The translations under genes and the position numbers were made by a program. This document shows positions 6,443-6,671 of a stretch of 6,671 nucleotides of DNA, one piece after another (the stretch's first letter is position 1; the number at the start of each line of letters is the position of its first letter). The stretch is from NCBI GenBank assembly GCA_025356925.1, contig JANXQE010000137.1, positions 1 through 6,671 on the forward strand, written 5' to 3'. The notes under the pieces are model-generated. The model was not told where the DNA came from, did no database searches, and saw only the letters and a list, made by a program, of their open reading frames with translations. This DNA comes from Limisphaerales bacterium (lineage in GTDB: Bacteria > Verrucomicrobiota > Verrucomicrobiia > Limisphaerales > UBA8199).

Positions 6443-6643
6443 CACCAGGAAGTAAATCGCAGCCATGAGGGAGATGCAAACCAAGGACATTAGCAGAGCC
6501 GAGCCGATGAAATAAGACGCCGCGATCATCAGCACTCCGCCGATCATTGGTGCCCAGGAACTTTGTTTCTTGCCGTAAATGAAATAGCCCATGCCCACCG
6601 AGCCCCAAATCAGCGAGGCAAACAAGAAATTCGCGTTAAACAT
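6428..6643 (-). CDS. Small hypothetical integral membrane protein (71 residues)
   Basis: A short, very hydrophobic protein with two or three probable membrane helices: about residues 5-24 (FLFASLIWGSVGMGYFIYG), and a long apolar region about 33-67 that could form one or two further helices (GGVLMIAASYFIGSALL, then VCISLMAAIYFLV). A short basic loop (GKKQSS, 24-29) lies between the first two, and the protein ends in a basic KQGY. There is no catalytic motif or Cys pair. The even hydrophobic pattern across the whole frame argues for a real gene, not a shadow, and I recall similar uncharacterised small proteins in Verrucomicrobia and Proteobacteria. The start is ATG 6643; no Shine-Dalgarno sequence is seen in the 28 bases available upstream. 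It converges on the STAS-like gene. Function unknown. Confidence 0.8.
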   Translation of the reverse strand: MFNANFLFASLIWGSVGMGYFIYGKKQSSWAPMIGGVLMIAASYFIGSALLMSLVCISLMAAIYFLVKQGY

Positions 6644-6671
6644 TGGGCCGAACGTTGTTGGGTGTGCTCAG

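Noticed and set aside
6240..6493. Plus-strand frames of about 64 codons over the end of the STAS-like gene and the small membrane protein gene
   Set aside because: They are Arg/Gly/Ser-rich with no conserved look, and overlap two better supported genes and two hairpins.

Overview
This is an ordinary chromosomal segment from a GC-rich bacterium. It holds five confident genes: a 5'-truncated OPT-family transporter, nadA, an FtsK/SpoIIIE DNA translocase, a small STAS-like protein and a small membrane protein. Protein style (a NadA with a C-terminal Cys-rich CHCSEC motif, an OPT protein with an extra soluble insert, a SpoIIIE-sized FtsK) and a short MKSE-type repeat between genes suggest Verrucomicrobiota, or less likely Acidobacteriota. 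That placement is an impression from recognised sequence style, not a search result.

Layout: the plus strand opens inside the OPT transporter gene (1-1977). nadA (1987-3012) follows after 9 bases, so the two are probably co-transcribed. A 54-base gap separates nadA from ftsK, which runs convergently on the minus strand (5712-3067). A 204-base intergenic region (5713-5916) then divides ftsK from the divergent STAS-like gene (5917-6291). That gap carries a 10-bp palindrome, a weak ftsK promoter candidate, a short direct repeat and a doubtful 34-codon ORF. The STAS-like gene converges on a minus-strand gene for a 71-residue membrane protein (6643-6428), with a 9-bp terminator-like hairpin wrapped around the latter's stop codon.

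Functionally these are housekeeping genes with no obvious shared pathway: solute uptake, the quinolinate step of de novo NAD synthesis, chromosome segregation at the division septum, and two small proteins of unknown role. I see no tRNA, rRNA, CRISPR array, insertion sequence, phage gene or defence cassette, and no gap above 300 bases. I found no convincing new multi-gene system. The points worth a second look are small: a shifted cysteine motif in NadA, a STAS-like protein without the usual phosphorylatable serine, a possibly leaderless ftsK, and hairpins placed at gene boundaries.
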